Below, in pieces: positions 34,590 through 44,167 of a stretch of DNA of 64,000 bases (positions within the stretch are counted from its first letter, which is position 1; each line of letters opens with the position of its first letter). The stretch covers positions 265,964-329,963 of the forward strand of contig JARLGY010000045.1 of NCBI GenBank assembly GCA_031292525.1, given 5' to 3'. Both the position numbers and the translations under genes were made by a program. Under the pieces are notes generated by a model. It saw nothing but the letters and a program-made list of their open reading frames with translations. It was not told the origin of the DNA and searched no databases. The stretch comes from Flavipsychrobacter sp. (GTDB lineage: Bacteria; Bacteroidota; Bacteroidia; Chitinophagales; Chitinophagaceae).

Positions 34590-36995
34590 ATGATCATCTC
34601 CTATAAATGGTTGCTCGATTATTTGCCGCAACCATTACCTGTAAATGAACTGAGCAAAATACTTACCTCAATAGGACTTGAGGTAGAAGCAGTAGAAAAT
34701 ATTGAAGCTGTAAAAGGCGGACTGGAAGGATTATTGACTGGTGAAGTACTCACCTGTGAAAAACATCCTAATGCTGATAAATTAAAAGTAACCACCGTAA
34801 ATATAGGCGGCGCTGAACCTTTGCATATTGTATGCGGAGCGCCCAATGTTGCTGCCGGCCAAAAGGTGATTGTAGCGCCCGTAGGCGCCATGGTACACCC
34901 TACCAACGGCTCTCCGTTCCTGATAAAAAAAGCCAAAATACGTGGCGAGGACAGCGAGGGGATGATATGCGCCGAAGACGAAATAGGTCTTGGGGAAAGC
35001 CATGCTGGTATTATGATATTGCCTGCCGATACCAAAGTTGGCCTGCTGGCAAAAGACTACTTTAAACTACCGGAAACCGATCACGCCATACACATAGGGC
35101 TTACGCCCAACCGTTCCGATGCCATGAGTCATATAGGCGTAGCTCGCGATGTATGCGCTTACCTTACCCATCATACAGGCACAGAGCACGTAGTTAAGTT
35201 ACCTGCTGCTTCATTGTCTTTACCTGCAACTCCGTCCAGGGTGACTGTAACCATACAGGCTGCTGAAGCCTGCCCTCGTTATACCGGCATCAGCATAACC
35301 GGGGTTAAAGTAGGCCCGTCTCCCGAATGGTTACAACAACGTTTAAAAACCATAGAAGTTCGTTCTATAAACAACATCGTTGATATTACTAATTATGTAC
35401 TGCACGAATATGGTCAGCCTCTGCATGCTTTCGACGAAGAGGAAATTAACGGAAGCACTATTAATGTTGGCTTTGTAGCTGCTGACACACTGTTCACTAC
35501 ACTTGATGACAAGGAGCGTAAACTTCGCTCTGAAGATCTGATGATAATGGATGGCTCTGGCCCCGTAGCTATTGCAGGTGTTTTCGGTGGCCTGCATAGC
35601 GGCGTTACACCCCAAACTGCTTCTATTTTTCTTGAAAGTGCATATTTCACACCTGTCTACGTAAGGCGTACATCTATGCACCATGGGTTACGTACAGATG
35701 CAGCCACCCACTTTGAGAAAGGCGTGGATATAAATAACGTGATCCCCGCGCTTCAAAGAGCTGCATCGCTGATAGCAGAGTTAGCGGGTGGCACTGTTTC
35801 CTCTTCTATAACAGATGTATATCCACAGCCGCTTGAGCAGGTACAAGTAAAGATCACATACAGCTATATTCAAAAGTTAAGTGGCAAGTATTACAGCCCG
35901 GAATCGGTTAAGAACATTCTTACAGCGCTTGGGTTTGGTATTGAGGAAGAAACTGCTGATTCGCTTTACTTGAGCGTCCCATCTAATAAAACAGACGTTA
36001 AACAACCCGCTGATATCGTAGAAGAAATATTGCGGATTGATGGTCTGGACAATATCGTCATCCCACAAAAACTAAACATAGACCTGATCAAGGCCTTGCC
36101 AACCGATCGCGACAAACGCGAAACTGTTGCAGACATACTGCATGGTCTGGGCTTCCAGGAAATAGTTACCAATTCTATCGTCAATAGCAAATACTATCCT
36201 GGAGATACTAAGCTGGTACATATGCTCAACAGCTTAAGCAGCGATCTGGATGTAATGCGGCCAACCATGCTCGAAAGTGGTCTTGAAGTAATACAGTATA
36301 ACTACAATCGCAAAAACAAAGATCTCCGCCTATTTGAATTTGGACGTATATATCAGAACGAAAATAGTAAGTATATCGAGTATGATAGATTAGGTATCTG
36401 GATAACAGGTAACATCCAACAAGCACAATGGAACCAAAAAGCCAGACCAGCCGATATATTCTACGTGAAAGGTGTGATAAGCGATCTGTTACAACGTTCT
36501 GGTATAGACGGTGTACAGCCTGTTTATGCGCAAGAGGGCAATGAACTGCAATGGAAGTATAAAAATGCCGTCATTTGCACAGCACAGGCTATAGACCAGA
36601 AAAGACTTGATATATTTGACATCAAACAGGATACATACTTTGTAAACATACTGTGGCAAGAGTGGACAAAAGCAATGGCCCAGAAGATGATCAGGTATAA
36701 AGAAGTTTCCAAATACCCGGCCGTGCAGCGCGATCTGGCTATTATACTGGACAAAACAACTGGCTATGGAGATGTGGTAAAACAAACCGAACAGTTGAAA
36801 CTTGGCGCGTTAACCGGCATTAACCTTTTTGATGTATTTGAAAGCGAAAAATTAGGGGCTGATAAAAAATCATATGCTGTCAACTATTCTTTCCAGTTAC
36901 AGGACAGAACGCTTACAGACGCTGAAATAGAAGAAATGATGCAACAGCTGGTAACAACTTATAAGACTAAACTTAACGCACAAATACGCGACTAA
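34590..36995 (+). CDS. pheT: Phenylalanine-tRNA ligase beta subunit
   Basis: An 801-aa subunit of the alpha2-beta2 enzyme that charges tRNA-Phe. Domains in order: N-terminal MIISYKWLLDYLP, an EMAP/tRNA-binding domain (about 40-150, with VVCGAPNVAAGQKV-type sequence), B3/B4 editing region, B5, the class II-like core, and the C-terminal ferredoxin-fold anticodon-binding domain (about 705-801, SKYPAVQRDLAIILDKTTGYGDV). The length is typical for bacteria. pheS is not adjacent, as is common in Bacteroidota. The stop codon TAA overlaps the ATG of the next gene by one base. Confidence 0.97.
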   Translation: MIISYKWLLDYLPQPLPVNELSKILTSIGLEVEAVENIEAVKGGLEGLLTGEVLTCEKHPNADKLKVTTVNIGGAEPLHIVCGAPNVAAGQKVIVAPVGAMVHPTNGSPFLIKKAKIRGEDSEGMICAEDEIGLGESHAGIMILPADTKVGLLAKDYFKLPETDHAIHIGLTPNRSDAMSHIGVARDVCAYLTHHTGTEHVVKLPAASLSLPATPSRVTVTIQAAEACPRYTGISITGVKVGPSPEWLQQRLKTIEVRSINNIVDITNYVLHEYGQPLHAFDEEEINGSTINVGFVAADTLFTTLDDKERKLRSEDLMIMDGSGPVAIAGVFGGLHSGVTPQTASIFLESAYFTPVYVRRTSMHHGLRTDAATHFEKGVDINNVIPALQRAASLIAELAGGTVSSSITDVYPQPLEQVQVKITYSYIQKLSGKYYSPESVKNILTALGFGIEEETADSLYLSVPSNKTDVKQPADIVEEILRIDGLDNIVIPQKLNIDLIKALPTDRDKRETVADILHGLGFQEIVTNSIVNSKYYPGDTKLVHMLNSLSSDLDVMRPTMLESGLEVIQYNYNRKNKDLRLFEFGRIYQNENSKYIEYDRLGIWITGNIQQAQWNQKARPADIFYVKGVISDLLQRSGIDGVQPVYAQEGNELQWKYKNAVICTAQAIDQKRLDIFDIKQDTYFVNILWQEWTKAMAQKMIRYKEVSKYPAVQRDLAIILDKTTGYGDVVKQTEQLKLGALTGINLFDVFESEKLGADKKSYAVNYSFQLQDRTLTDAEIEEMMQQLVTTYKTKLNAQIRD

Positions 36996-37270
36996 TGCAG
37001 GAATTACAGCTCTTAAAGGATAGGCTTGATGCGCTGTTAAAAAAATATACAGCCGTAGAGGCTGAAAATATACGCCTGAAAAATACTGTCACCGATCAAC
37101 TGAAATTCATAGAGTCGCTGAACCATAAACTCACGTCTCTTGAAGATAATATGCTTGCGCATCAAATAGGCAAGTCTGTACTAGATGGTTCTGAAAAAGA
37201 GAAAATGCGCAGACAGATAGATAATGTGATAAGTGAGATCGATAAAATAATGAACACCTTAAATGATTAA
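36995..37270 (+). CDS. Small coiled-coil protein following pheT
   Basis: A 91-aa, almost wholly helical protein: heptad spacing of L/I/V through LLKDRLDALLKKYTAVEAENIRLKNTV and on to the C-terminal RQIDNVISEIDKIMNTL predicts a coiled coil. In many Bacteroidota a protein of this size and type follows pheT and precedes zapA, the cell-division protein; here zapA itself is missing and DUF6452 follows instead. A role in cell division is therefore only a weak inference. It is translationally coupled to pheT (TAATG overlap), and its last 8 bp overlap the next gene. Confidence 0.8.
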   Translation: MQELQLLKDRLDALLKKYTAVEAENIRLKNTVTDQLKFIESLNHKLTSLEDNMLAHQIGKSVLDGSEKEKMRRQIDNVISEIDKIMNTLND

Positions 37271-37826
37271 GAAATACATCCCCATATTATTGTTCATTGT
37301 TTGTGTTGTGGCTAGTTCGTGTACCCAGCAAAAACAAGCCTGTGTTGAGCCAATACTCGTATCCTTAAGGTTCAGCGTACTTTCTACGCATTGGGATTCT
37401 GCTCTTGCCCGTAGGATCACTTTCGACACCCTGCTGCCAAACGCCGAATTAAGGCCGATCGGAGCTAAGGATAATACGCCTTATTATTTTGGCAATACTG
37501 CTCAATTCTCGCTGTTCCTCGATCCTAACAACGATTCCTGCAAATGGTACCTGAGCCAAATGGGAGGCGACTCTATACGGGAAATAATAGATACTATTAC
37601 ATTCTATTACACCAGGAAACTGCAATTCCTTTCTAATGCTTGCGGTTACACTTATTACTACAACCTTACTACTACACCAGCCACACCTAACCTAAAAAAC
37701 AATGTCATCCAAAACTATACCGATACTGTACATAAAATAGATTCCATTCTAATAGAAAATGCCGGTGTTACAAATAACGTAAATTTGGAACATCTGCAGA
37801 TATACATACGCGACTCACTAAAATAA
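37263..37826 (+). CDS. DUF6452-like lipoprotein
   Basis: A 187-aa exported lipoprotein with an SPII signal, ASSC being the lipobox, and an early C-x-E/P motif QACVEPILVSLRF. The rest is beta-rich, with a C in YLSNACG-like context (FLSNACGYTYYYNL). The pattern and the fact that it is directly followed by a beta-barrel-type protein match the DUF6452/DUF6048 pair of Bacteroidota, which I recall from gene order rather than from a search. Function unknown. It overlaps the coiled-coil gene by 8 bp and lies 9 bp before the next gene, so it belongs to the pheT transcript. Confidence 0.75.
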   Translation: MIKKYIPILLFIVCVVASSCTQQKQACVEPILVSLRFSVLSTHWDSALARRITFDTLLPNAELRPIGAKDNTPYYFGNTAQFSLFLDPNNDSCKWYLSQMGGDSIREIIDTITFYYTRKLQFLSNACGYTYYYNLTTTPATPNLKNNVIQNYTDTVHKIDSILIENAGVTNNVNLEHLQIYIRDSLK

Positions 37827-37835
37827 TTAAAACCA

Positions 37836-38567
37836 ATGCGCATTTTCAAATGCATATTTTACGTACTCCCATTATTTATCTCCTGCTTCGCGTTGGGGCA
37901 AACTGCCGATACCACTAAACCCGTTGCTCCTACCCGAGAAAAAACTGGTCATCAGCTTACCTTTAGTATCGATGCTTCTCAGCCTATTATAAATGCGTTT
38001 ATCAGTTATCGTCAGGGCTATGAGTTTGCTGCAGATTACTACTTGCATAAAGAGCTCTATGCTGTTGTGGAAGGCGGTTTTGGTAATGCAACTGTTAACT
38101 ATACAGGGCCGGTAAATTTGCAATATAATTCAAACAATAGTTTCATCCGTGGTGGCATTAATCGCTGCATTCTTACCCGGCAATCTGTTGATGATTGGGA
38201 TGCAGTATTTATTGGCGCACGTCTGGGTGTCGGCTTTATTAACAGAACGGCCGCTCAGTACAATGTCGTGGATAGTATTTGGGGCAACACACCAAAGGGT
38301 ATAACACCCGCCCAAAACTTTACTGGTTATTGGTTTGAACTTACAGGCGGTATGCGCATGGAACTTGTAAAACACTTTTTTGTGGGCTACTTGGTACGTG
38401 GCAAATTCCTGCTCAATACCAGCGCATTCCAGGACCTTGCCCCTATATATGTAGCCGGTTATGGCCGTGCCGATAAAAATGCGGTTTTCGATTTCAATTT
38501 TTATCTTACTTACGCCATTAGGTGGAAACGCCACAACTTAAACCCCGTTAAAGTTAAAGTTCCATAA
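37836..38567 (+). CDS. DUF6048-like outer-membrane beta-barrel protein
   Basis: A 243-aa protein with an SPI signal peptide ending in LGQ. The mature part alternates aromatic and hydrophobic residues in strands of 8-12 (for example GINRCILTR, FIGARLGVGFIN, YWFELTGGMRMELV, FFVGYLVRGKF) and ends in FNFYLTYAIRWKR, consistent with an 8- to 10-stranded outer-membrane barrel. It is probably the DUF6048 partner of the preceding lipoprotein. Role unknown. Its 3' end overlaps the convergent ABC-transporter gene by 14 bp. Confidence 0.75.
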   Translation: MRIFKCIFYVLPLFISCFALGQTADTTKPVAPTREKTGHQLTFSIDASQPIINAFISYRQGYEFAADYYLHKELYAVVEGGFGNATVNYTGPVNLQYNSNNSFIRGGINRCILTRQSVDDWDAVFIGARLGVGFINRTAAQYNVVDSIWGNTPKGITPAQNFTGYWFELTGGMRMELVKHFFVGYLVRGKFLLNTSAFQDLAPIYVAGYGRADKNAVFDFNFYLTYAIRWKRHNLNPVKVKVP

Positions 38568-39201
38568 GGTCATTTTCTATCTGGTCAAACTGTTCCGGCA
38601 TATACCTCAACACAAACTTGCCATCTTTTAGCAGGTGCACTTCATCACACAATTCTGTTAGCGATGAAACAATGTGTGATGATATAAATATCGTTTTTTG
38701 ATGTTCTTTCAGCTCTAGAATTTTTCTTTTCAGCACCAGGTTGCTCTTTATATCCACACCATTAAAAGGCTCATCCAGTATATAAATTGCAGCATCACCC
38801 ACCATAGCCCCGGTAAACGCAATTTTCCTTTTCATACCGGTACTATAGTGATCTATATATTCATCAAGCGGTAGCTCAAACATGGCTGGCAATGCCGCTG
38901 CAATTGCATCTGCGCCTTTAGCATGTTGTATAAAGTGCAGGTACTCTATTCCCTTTGTCCTTGGGAAGAAATAAGGCTCTGTAGGTACATAACCTAGGTG
39001 GTTTTTCAGCGGGCTCAGTGTATCATGGGTTATTGTTCCTTCAAAGTCAATAAGCCCGCTCAGGCAGTTAAAAAATGTAGTTTTACCTGCACCGTTCAGC
39101 CCCACTATACCATACACCTTACCATCCACAAAGCTTGCATTTATATCTTTAAGTACAGTTTTTTTATTATAGCTTTTGTTCATATATTTTATAGTTATCA
39201 T
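38554..39201 (-). CDS. ABC transporter ATP-binding protein
   Basis: A 215-aa ATPase subunit. Walker A is GLNGAGKTTF, the signature is the divergent YSTGMKRKIAF, Walker B is IYILDEPFNGVD, and the switch His lies in FISSHIVSSL. It belongs to the ABC-2/export type subfamily (as in CcmA/NatA-like proteins). Its start overlaps the stop of the membrane subunit by 4 bp (ATGA), so the two form one transporter operon. Substrate unknown. Confidence 0.92.
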   Translation of the reverse strand: MITIKYMNKSYNKKTVLKDINASFVDGKVYGIVGLNGAGKTTFFNCLSGLIDFEGTITHDTLSPLKNHLGYVPTEPYFFPRTKGIEYLHFIQHAKGADAIAAALPAMFELPLDEYIDHYSTGMKRKIAFTGAMVGDAAIYILDEPFNGVDIKSNLVLKRKILELKEHQKTIFISSHIVSSLTELCDEVHLLKDGKFVLRYMPEQFDQIENDLMEL

Positions 39202-40145
39202 ATCAGTGTATTTTTTAGCCTGGCCCTTGCTCTATAGTAAGAAAACAGAAGAAACGACAATGCAAAAACAAGTGCTACAGGCACAACTATACACAACAGG
39301 CACAAAAAGAAGAATATCGTTTGCGCTATTTGTATAGATAGTGCGGAAGGATAAAAATGGTATTTCAATAACATACTACCCAGCACAGCTAGCAATCCCA
39401 ATCCTGTAAGGCTCAATAAAAGCACGTAATGACTGTGATAAGCAATAACCCCTGCCACAAGAAACAGGGAGAATGTGATAGCATAATTAATAACCACCAT
39501 CCTGGCCTTGGCAATTAGGAACTGCCCCGGTGTCATCCTGTATATCCATACATAAAAAGGGTCTTCAACATAACCGAAAAAGCTGCACACGAAGAACAGC
39601 ATCATAACAAACGGCAATATATAAATGTAATAATTGCCGGATATAATGCCTACAACAAGCAACAATAAGTACACCAGGTAAAATCCCGAGAAAGCCCTGA
39701 AACCATAGTTGAACTCAAATCCATACTTAAGATAAGGCGAGCGAATTGTTATCGCCTGCGGCTTTGATAAACTGACATTAAATACAGAATAAGGTGCAAC
39801 AAACAGCCCCAGTAGCAACGCTTGCATGTAAGCTTTAAAACAGACTAATGCAATAAGAAAAGGGAGAATGATAAGATAGTTTTCCGCAAGCTTTGCCGGT
39901 ACATATTGTTTACCGGTCTTTTCCTTTAAAAAACGATTTGAATGTACGTTTTGCATTTGCAGCAGCCCGAGTAAACCCATTGCAGAGTATACCCATTCTG
40001 CATGGGGTGCTTTTACAAAAACAATGTAGGAGAACAGCCCAAAGAAAAAAACAGACAACGGTATCCCTATTAATGGATGAATACTGTTGAAACTGTAGAA
40101 ACGCCAGAACTGTTTTAAACGGAGGGTAACATAGTACCAGGCCAT
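39198..40145 (-). CDS. ABC-type exporter membrane subunit
   Basis: A 315-aa polytopic inner-membrane protein with about eight hydrophobic helices, a large cytoplasmic first segment and a run of very hydrophobic helices at the end (about 225-300). The sequence does not carry a strict family signature, but its position, with a 4-bp overlap to the ATPase gene, marks it as the permease. Protein length and helix number match ABC-2 type permeases of Bacteroidota. A possible gliding- or antibiotic-related role cannot be judged. Confidence 0.8.
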   Translation of the reverse strand: MAWYYVTLRLKQFWRFYSFNSIHPLIGIPLSVFFFGLFSYIVFVKAPHAEWVYSAMGLLGLLQMQNVHSNRFLKEKTGKQYVPAKLAENYLIILPFLIALVCFKAYMQALLLGLFVAPYSVFNVSLSKPQAITIRSPYLKYGFEFNYGFRAFSGFYLVYLLLLVVGIISGNYYIYILPFVMMLFFVCSFFGYVEDPFYVWIYRMTPGQFLIAKARMVVINYAITFSLFLVAGVIAYHSHYVLLLSLTGLGLLAVLGSMLLKYHFYPSALSIQIAQTIFFFLCLLCIVVPVALVFALSFLLFSYYRARARLKNTLI

Positions 40146-40181
40146 AAGCTATAAACGCAAATTACAGCGAAAAATTACAGC

Positions 40182-40547
40182 TTATATATGGCTGTGCAAC
40201 ATTTGGTGCATATAAACCGTATATAATGATAAAGGAATCAACCCCAGCAGCATTTTTCGCTTCTCCATATCATGAAAAAGCATACTGGAAAAAGAATAGA
40301 CATATATATTTTCAATAGCGTTTTTTACAGATGTATTGCCTTTTTTATATAATTTCTCTGCAACTGCCATACACTGTTTCACAGCGCCGAAGTTTGCTTC
40401 TTCCATTTTATCATAGGTATGGTCACGCAGTGCATTTATGGTACTATGTACAATGCTGCAGTTTTCACCATCCAAGATTTTACCAGACAGTTCAGGTATT
40501 TCCTGCTCAACTATATGTGGTAATTCAGCTTCGTTTATCATTGCCAT
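40182..40547 (-). CDS. Hypothetical helical protein (DUF7674-like)
   Basis: A 121-aa cytoplasmic protein predicted to be all helical, with a strongly conserved-looking block NFGAVKQCMAVAEKLYKKGNTSVKNAIENIYVYSFSSML and a final LLGLIPLSLYTVYMHQM. I believe this resembles the DUF7674 family of Bacteroidota, but this is from memory. Two starts are possible, 40547 (MAMIN) and 40541 (MINEAEL). A TAGTTTTG element 12 nt upstream supports 40547 or 40541. Function unknown. Confidence 0.7.
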   Translation of the reverse strand: MAMINEAELPHIVEQEIPELSGKILDGENCSIVHSTINALRDHTYDKMEEANFGAVKQCMAVAEKLYKKGNTSVKNAIENIYVYSFSSMLFHDMEKRKMLLGLIPLSLYTVYMHQMLHSHI

Positions 40548-40558
40548 GATATTTTAAA

Positions 40559-40566
40559 CAAAACTA
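40559..40566 (-). promoter_or_regulatory. TAnnTTTG promoter element (helical protein gene)
   Basis: TAGTTTTG on the minus strand ends 11 nt before the ATG at 40547. Confidence 0.55.
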
Positions 40567-40630
40567 TTAAAAACTCTGTGCCAATAGAATAAATAAGCCT
40601 AACTTTTGTGCTTATTTTAAAGACTTATAG

Positions 40631-41641
40631 TCAAGCAACGGCCTGATAGCTCCTTATAAAGTCAGTAACCAAATACGCTATCAGTTTGGCGTTATATACG
40701 TCTTCTGTAGCCCCAATTTTCACAGCTCCTTCCGGCAGGTGCAGGTATGCAGCATTCCCGGCCATGGCGCATTGCGTTATGTACTGCCGTGCTTGTAGTG
40801 TGGTAATACCACAGGGCGTAGCTGCACTGCTCAGTACCCGCTCTATACAGTCAATATCAAGTTCTATCCCCCGGGCTGTTCGCCCCGTATGCTTCAGTGC
40901 ATCGCCCACACTTTGCAAGAACGTTTGCTCTTCTCTTAAAAAAATACCCTCATAAGTGCTGTAGTAAATATCATGGTCTGCATTCAGGGCATCCATAATG
41001 TACTGACTATTGTAGTTTTCATGTAGCCCCACAATGGCATACTTATGCAAATAACCTTTTCTTTTTGCATAGTGAAATCCATTACCACTGTGCCGGCCTT
41101 CCATCATACGGTAATCGCTGTGTGCATCCAGGTTAATGCAATTTACCTTTTGTCCCTTCACTGTACTTAAGGCCTGCAGTAGTGGGTAAGCATTGTTATG
41201 CCCTCCACCAATTACTATGGGCACCTTGCCTGCAGTCACTATCTTCTGTATCATGGCCGATACAGCTTCGTCTATATGCACTACAACTTGCCTCAAAGTG
41301 TTCACATCTGCTTCGCTTGTTTCGTCCATTAGTTCACTAAAGTCAAAGGCGCCCAGCACCAATACATCTTTGCCTTGCAGTTTTTTCGTATCCTGCACAT
41401 TCAAAATAGCGCGCAAAGCAGGTTCCCACATAGTGTGTGTTCCGCCCCTTCCGTAATTGGCACGTACTCCTATATCTTCAGGTATGCCCAGCAGCACAAA
41501 CCGCGCATTACTATTATATAGCTCTTCTTCCCAATTATATTCATGTACGGTTTGTACGTGTTCGCCAAGCTTGGTTTCACCTAGCCGCTTGCCTATCAGC
41601 CCATCCACATATGTACGCCCTGCTATTTGAAAAGGGATCAT
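40631..41641 (-). CDS. Arginase-family ureohydrolase, probable formimidoylglutamase
   Basis: A 336-aa enzyme of the arginase/agmatinase/formimidoylglutamase superfamily, which splits guanidino or formimino groups with two Mn ions. The metal-ligand motifs are GGGHNN, NLDAHSDYR and ELDIDCIERV; in the last one the second ligand pattern DxD is kept. The N-terminal part with VLLGIPEDIGVRANYGRGGT and the short C-terminus match the formimidoylglutamase (HutG) group of Bacteroidota better than agmatinase. No hutH, hutU or hutI gene is adjacent, so histidine degradation is an inference from family only. A TATTTTTG element is upstream. Confidence 0.85.
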   Translation of the reverse strand: MIPFQIAGRTYVDGLIGKRLGETKLGEHVQTVHEYNWEEELYNSNARFVLLGIPEDIGVRANYGRGGTHTMWEPALRAILNVQDTKKLQGKDVLVLGAFDFSELMDETSEADVNTLRQVVVHIDEAVSAMIQKIVTAGKVPIVIGGGHNNAYPLLQALSTVKGQKVNCINLDAHSDYRMMEGRHSGNGFHYAKRKGYLHKYAIVGLHENYNSQYIMDALNADHDIYYSTYEGIFLREEQTFLQSVGDALKHTGRTARGIELDIDCIERVLSSAATPCGITTLQARQYITQCAMAGNAAYLHLPEGAVKIGATEDVYNAKLIAYLVTDFIRSYQAVA

Positions 41642-41677
41642 TTATTTCGGTTTTATCCTGCTCGTTTGGTCGAAGGT

Positions 41678-41685
41678 CAAAAATA
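41678..41685 (-). promoter_or_regulatory. TAnnTTTG promoter element (ureohydrolase)
   Basis: TATTTTTG on the minus strand ends 36 nt before the ATG at 41641. Confidence 0.5.
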
Positions 41686-41768
41686 GAAAGTTATTATAAA
41701 CTACCTGTTACCTTTCCCTCTCTTTCAAGTTCCTGACATACGCTTTCTACCCAAAAGCGCACAACTTA

Positions 41769-43544
41769 TTATTTACTACTACCTCCCCACACCGCTAATT
41801 TCTCTTTCAATACATCTAGTGGCAGGCAACCATCTTTCAATACCTGGTTATGAAAATCAGCAATATTAAATTTACCCTGCAATTGATTTTCATATTTTTT
41901 ACGCTCCGCACTTATGGTCATCTGCCCTATCTTGTACGATAGTGCCTGTCCTGGTATAGCCATGTATCGTTCTATTTCTGCAGTAGCTTCAGGTACGGTA
42001 ATGCGTTCATGCGCCACCATGTAAGCAATAGCATCTTCCCTCGTCATGCCCTTATCATGTATACTCACATCTACCACCAGCCTTATAGCACGGTGTATGG
42101 CATCGCTCAGGTGGCCAAAATACTGGTACGGATTGTCATACATGCCCATTTCCTTACCCAAGGTTTCAGAATACAAGGCCCAACCTTCGCCATAAGCCCC
42201 ATACCATAAAAACCGGCGAAACTTTGGCAGGTCTTTATTTTCTTGCTGTATAGATATTTGGTAGTGATGCCCCGGTATAGCTTCGTGCAAAAACAGGGTC
42301 ACCATTCCTACAGCATTAAATTTCTTCGCATCCAGCACAGGTACGTAAAATATACCTGGTCTTGTCCCATCTTCCGATGGCTGATTATATTCAGCGCTGG
42401 CAGATGCTGCCCGGAATGCCTCTGTTTGTCTTATAGTGAACGGAGACTTAGGAACATGGCTGAACAATTTTTTCAGCTGTGGTTCTTCCTGTGCCTTTAT
42501 ATGCCAAAAGCTGTCTATCACATCTTGTGCTGTAGCAAAAGGAAAAAACTGTTTATCCTTATTCAGGTATTCAAAAAATGCCTTCATATCTCCTTTAAAC
42601 CCCACCTGCTCTTTCACCTTGTTCATTTCTCCTTCCAGCCTTGCTACTTCATTCAAGCCAATATGGTAAATGCTATCAGCACTTAGGTTGGTTGTCGTCC
42701 AGTACCTGATGCAATATTTGTAGTATTCCGTACCACCAGGTAATGCGCTCATGCCGCTCGTGTTCCTTGCCTTTGGCAAGTACTCCTGCTCCATAAAATC
42801 GTACAGCTTTTTATAATTCGGTATTACTATACTGTCTATAGCCCTTGTATATGCCGTAGTCAGTTGTTGTTTATTTGCAGTACCAAAACTGTCCGGTATG
42901 GCCTTTACAGGCGCGTAAAATATACTCTCGGTATCATTTTTCACTACCATGGCTTTTAGCTGCGGTAGTATTTTCACAACTAGCGTGCGCGGCAGTACCC
43001 AGCCTGTATGAATGCCCTTACGCATATTGGCAATAGCTGTATCTGTCCATGCCGGGAAAACGGCAAGGCGTTTCAGGAAATTATTATAGTCTTTTACAGT
43101 CTTAAAGGGTTGATTGCCCTTTCCGCTGCCCAGCAACGGCAGGTCCAGCGTCAGCGACCAAAACTGGTTGATAGGCATATTTTGGACCGGATATTTATAG
43201 CCTTCCAGGTCCATCTGCATTTCATACACAAACAGGCGATAGCTGATCATATCATTTTCGCTAAGTCCTGTGGTGTCTATGGCCTGTACCCTACCCAGGT
43301 AACCTCCGTAAAAACGCTTGGCGCTATCTATAAAATCCTGGCCAATAGTTATGGTCATACGGTCGTTGTAGCGGTTGTCCCCACTTGCCGTAGCTTCCAG
43401 CGGAAATAGCTGCATACGTTGCTCCCAGTACTCATCATATATCTGCGCCAGTTGTTTGCCTGCGGGTACCGCCGCCGTTTGGGGTTTATTACTGCACGCA
43501 ACAAATACAGAACACAGCGACAGGGCAACTAAAACTTTTTTCAT
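41769..43544 (-). CDS. DUF885 family lipoprotein (putative metallopeptidase)
   Basis: A 591-aa exported lipoprotein with lipobox FVAC. It belongs to DUF885: characteristic segments are ATASGDNRYNDR near the N-terminus, GMVTLFLHEAIPGHHYQISIQQ near residue 430, and GEGWALYSETLGKEMG downstream. The HEAxPGHH motif is a proposed zinc-binding site and the family is thought to comprise peptidases, but the reaction is not firmly established. The periplasmic or surface location fits peptide degradation together with the M1 enzyme at 15.5 kb. Single gene, no obvious operon partner. Confidence 0.88.
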   Translation of the reverse strand: MKKVLVALSLCSVFVACSNKPQTAAVPAGKQLAQIYDEYWEQRMQLFPLEATASGDNRYNDRMTITIGQDFIDSAKRFYGGYLGRVQAIDTTGLSENDMISYRLFVYEMQMDLEGYKYPVQNMPINQFWSLTLDLPLLGSGKGNQPFKTVKDYNNFLKRLAVFPAWTDTAIANMRKGIHTGWVLPRTLVVKILPQLKAMVVKNDTESIFYAPVKAIPDSFGTANKQQLTTAYTRAIDSIVIPNYKKLYDFMEQEYLPKARNTSGMSALPGGTEYYKYCIRYWTTTNLSADSIYHIGLNEVARLEGEMNKVKEQVGFKGDMKAFFEYLNKDKQFFPFATAQDVIDSFWHIKAQEEPQLKKLFSHVPKSPFTIRQTEAFRAASASAEYNQPSEDGTRPGIFYVPVLDAKKFNAVGMVTLFLHEAIPGHHYQISIQQENKDLPKFRRFLWYGAYGEGWALYSETLGKEMGMYDNPYQYFGHLSDAIHRAIRLVVDVSIHDKGMTREDAIAYMVAHERITVPEATAEIERYMAIPGQALSYKIGQMTISAERKKYENQLQGKFNIADFHNQVLKDGCLPLDVLKEKLAVWGGSSK

Positions 43545-43700
43545 GAAATTGGTTTGTGTAAAGAAAACAGATAACTGCTACAATTAAGTACCCTCTACTG
43601 GGGGAAGTTACAAATTTGATGAAAGCTGGGCTAAATCTATACTTTTTCTCAAAATTGATTTTACTTATTACTATATCACTTATCTGAAACACAGATGCGT

Positions 43701-43708
43701 TAACTTTG
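43701..43708 (+). promoter_or_regulatory. TAnnTTTG promoter element (bacilliredoxin)
   Basis: TAACTTTG ends 23 nt before the ATG at 43732. Confidence 0.6.
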
Positions 43709-43731
43709 GAAAAAATAAAAAATCATTTTAA

Positions 43732-44148
43732 ATGTATCCTATAGAATTAGTTGCCCCAATGAAGGCTGAATTGACGAGCCATGGTTTTGAAGAATTGCGC
43801 ACACCCGAAGAAGTTGACGTTGCAATACATAAAACAGGCACTACCCTGCTGGTTATCAATTCAGTATGCGGTTGTTCTGCAGGTACTGCACGCCCGGGTG
43901 TTCTTATGGCCGTACATAATGCTACAAAGAAGCCAGATCATCTTGCTACCAGCTTTGCCGGTTACGATGTAGATGCCGTAAAACAGGCCCGCAACTATCT
44001 GTTGCCTTACCCACCATCTTCACCCTCTATAGTTTTGCTGAAAGACGGTAAAGTGGTACACATGATCGAGCGCCACATGATTGAAGGTCGCCCCGCACAA
44101 ATGATCGCAGCCAACCTGTTACAGGCTTTCGATACTTATTGTGCTTAA
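43732..44148 (+). CDS. Bacilliredoxin, BrxA/BrxB (YphP/YqiW) family
   Basis: A 138-aa thioredoxin-fold protein with the family active site CGC at residues 46-48 in NSVCGCSAGTARPG and the trailing YPPSSPSIVLLKDGKVVHMIERHMIEGR. In Firmicutes these proteins remove bacillithiol from mixed disulfides; in Bacteroidota, which may also use bacillithiol or another low-molecular-weight thiol, the same thiol-disulfide role is likely. Monocistronic: a TAnnTTTG element precedes and a strong terminator follows. Confidence 0.93.
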   Translation: MYPIELVAPMKAELTSHGFEELRTPEEVDVAIHKTGTTLLVINSVCGCSAGTARPGVLMAVHNATKKPDHLATSFAGYDVDAVKQARNYLLPYPPSSPSIVLLKDGKVVHMIERHMIEGRPAQMIAANLLQAFDTYCA

Positions 44149-44167
44149 TATAGTTTTGGTTTTGTTG

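Noticed and set aside
38554..40145. Gliding-motility ABC transporter (GldAFG)
   Set aside because: The ATPase and single permease do not show Gld-specific sequence and no GldG-like gene is adjacent; only a general exporter call is supported.
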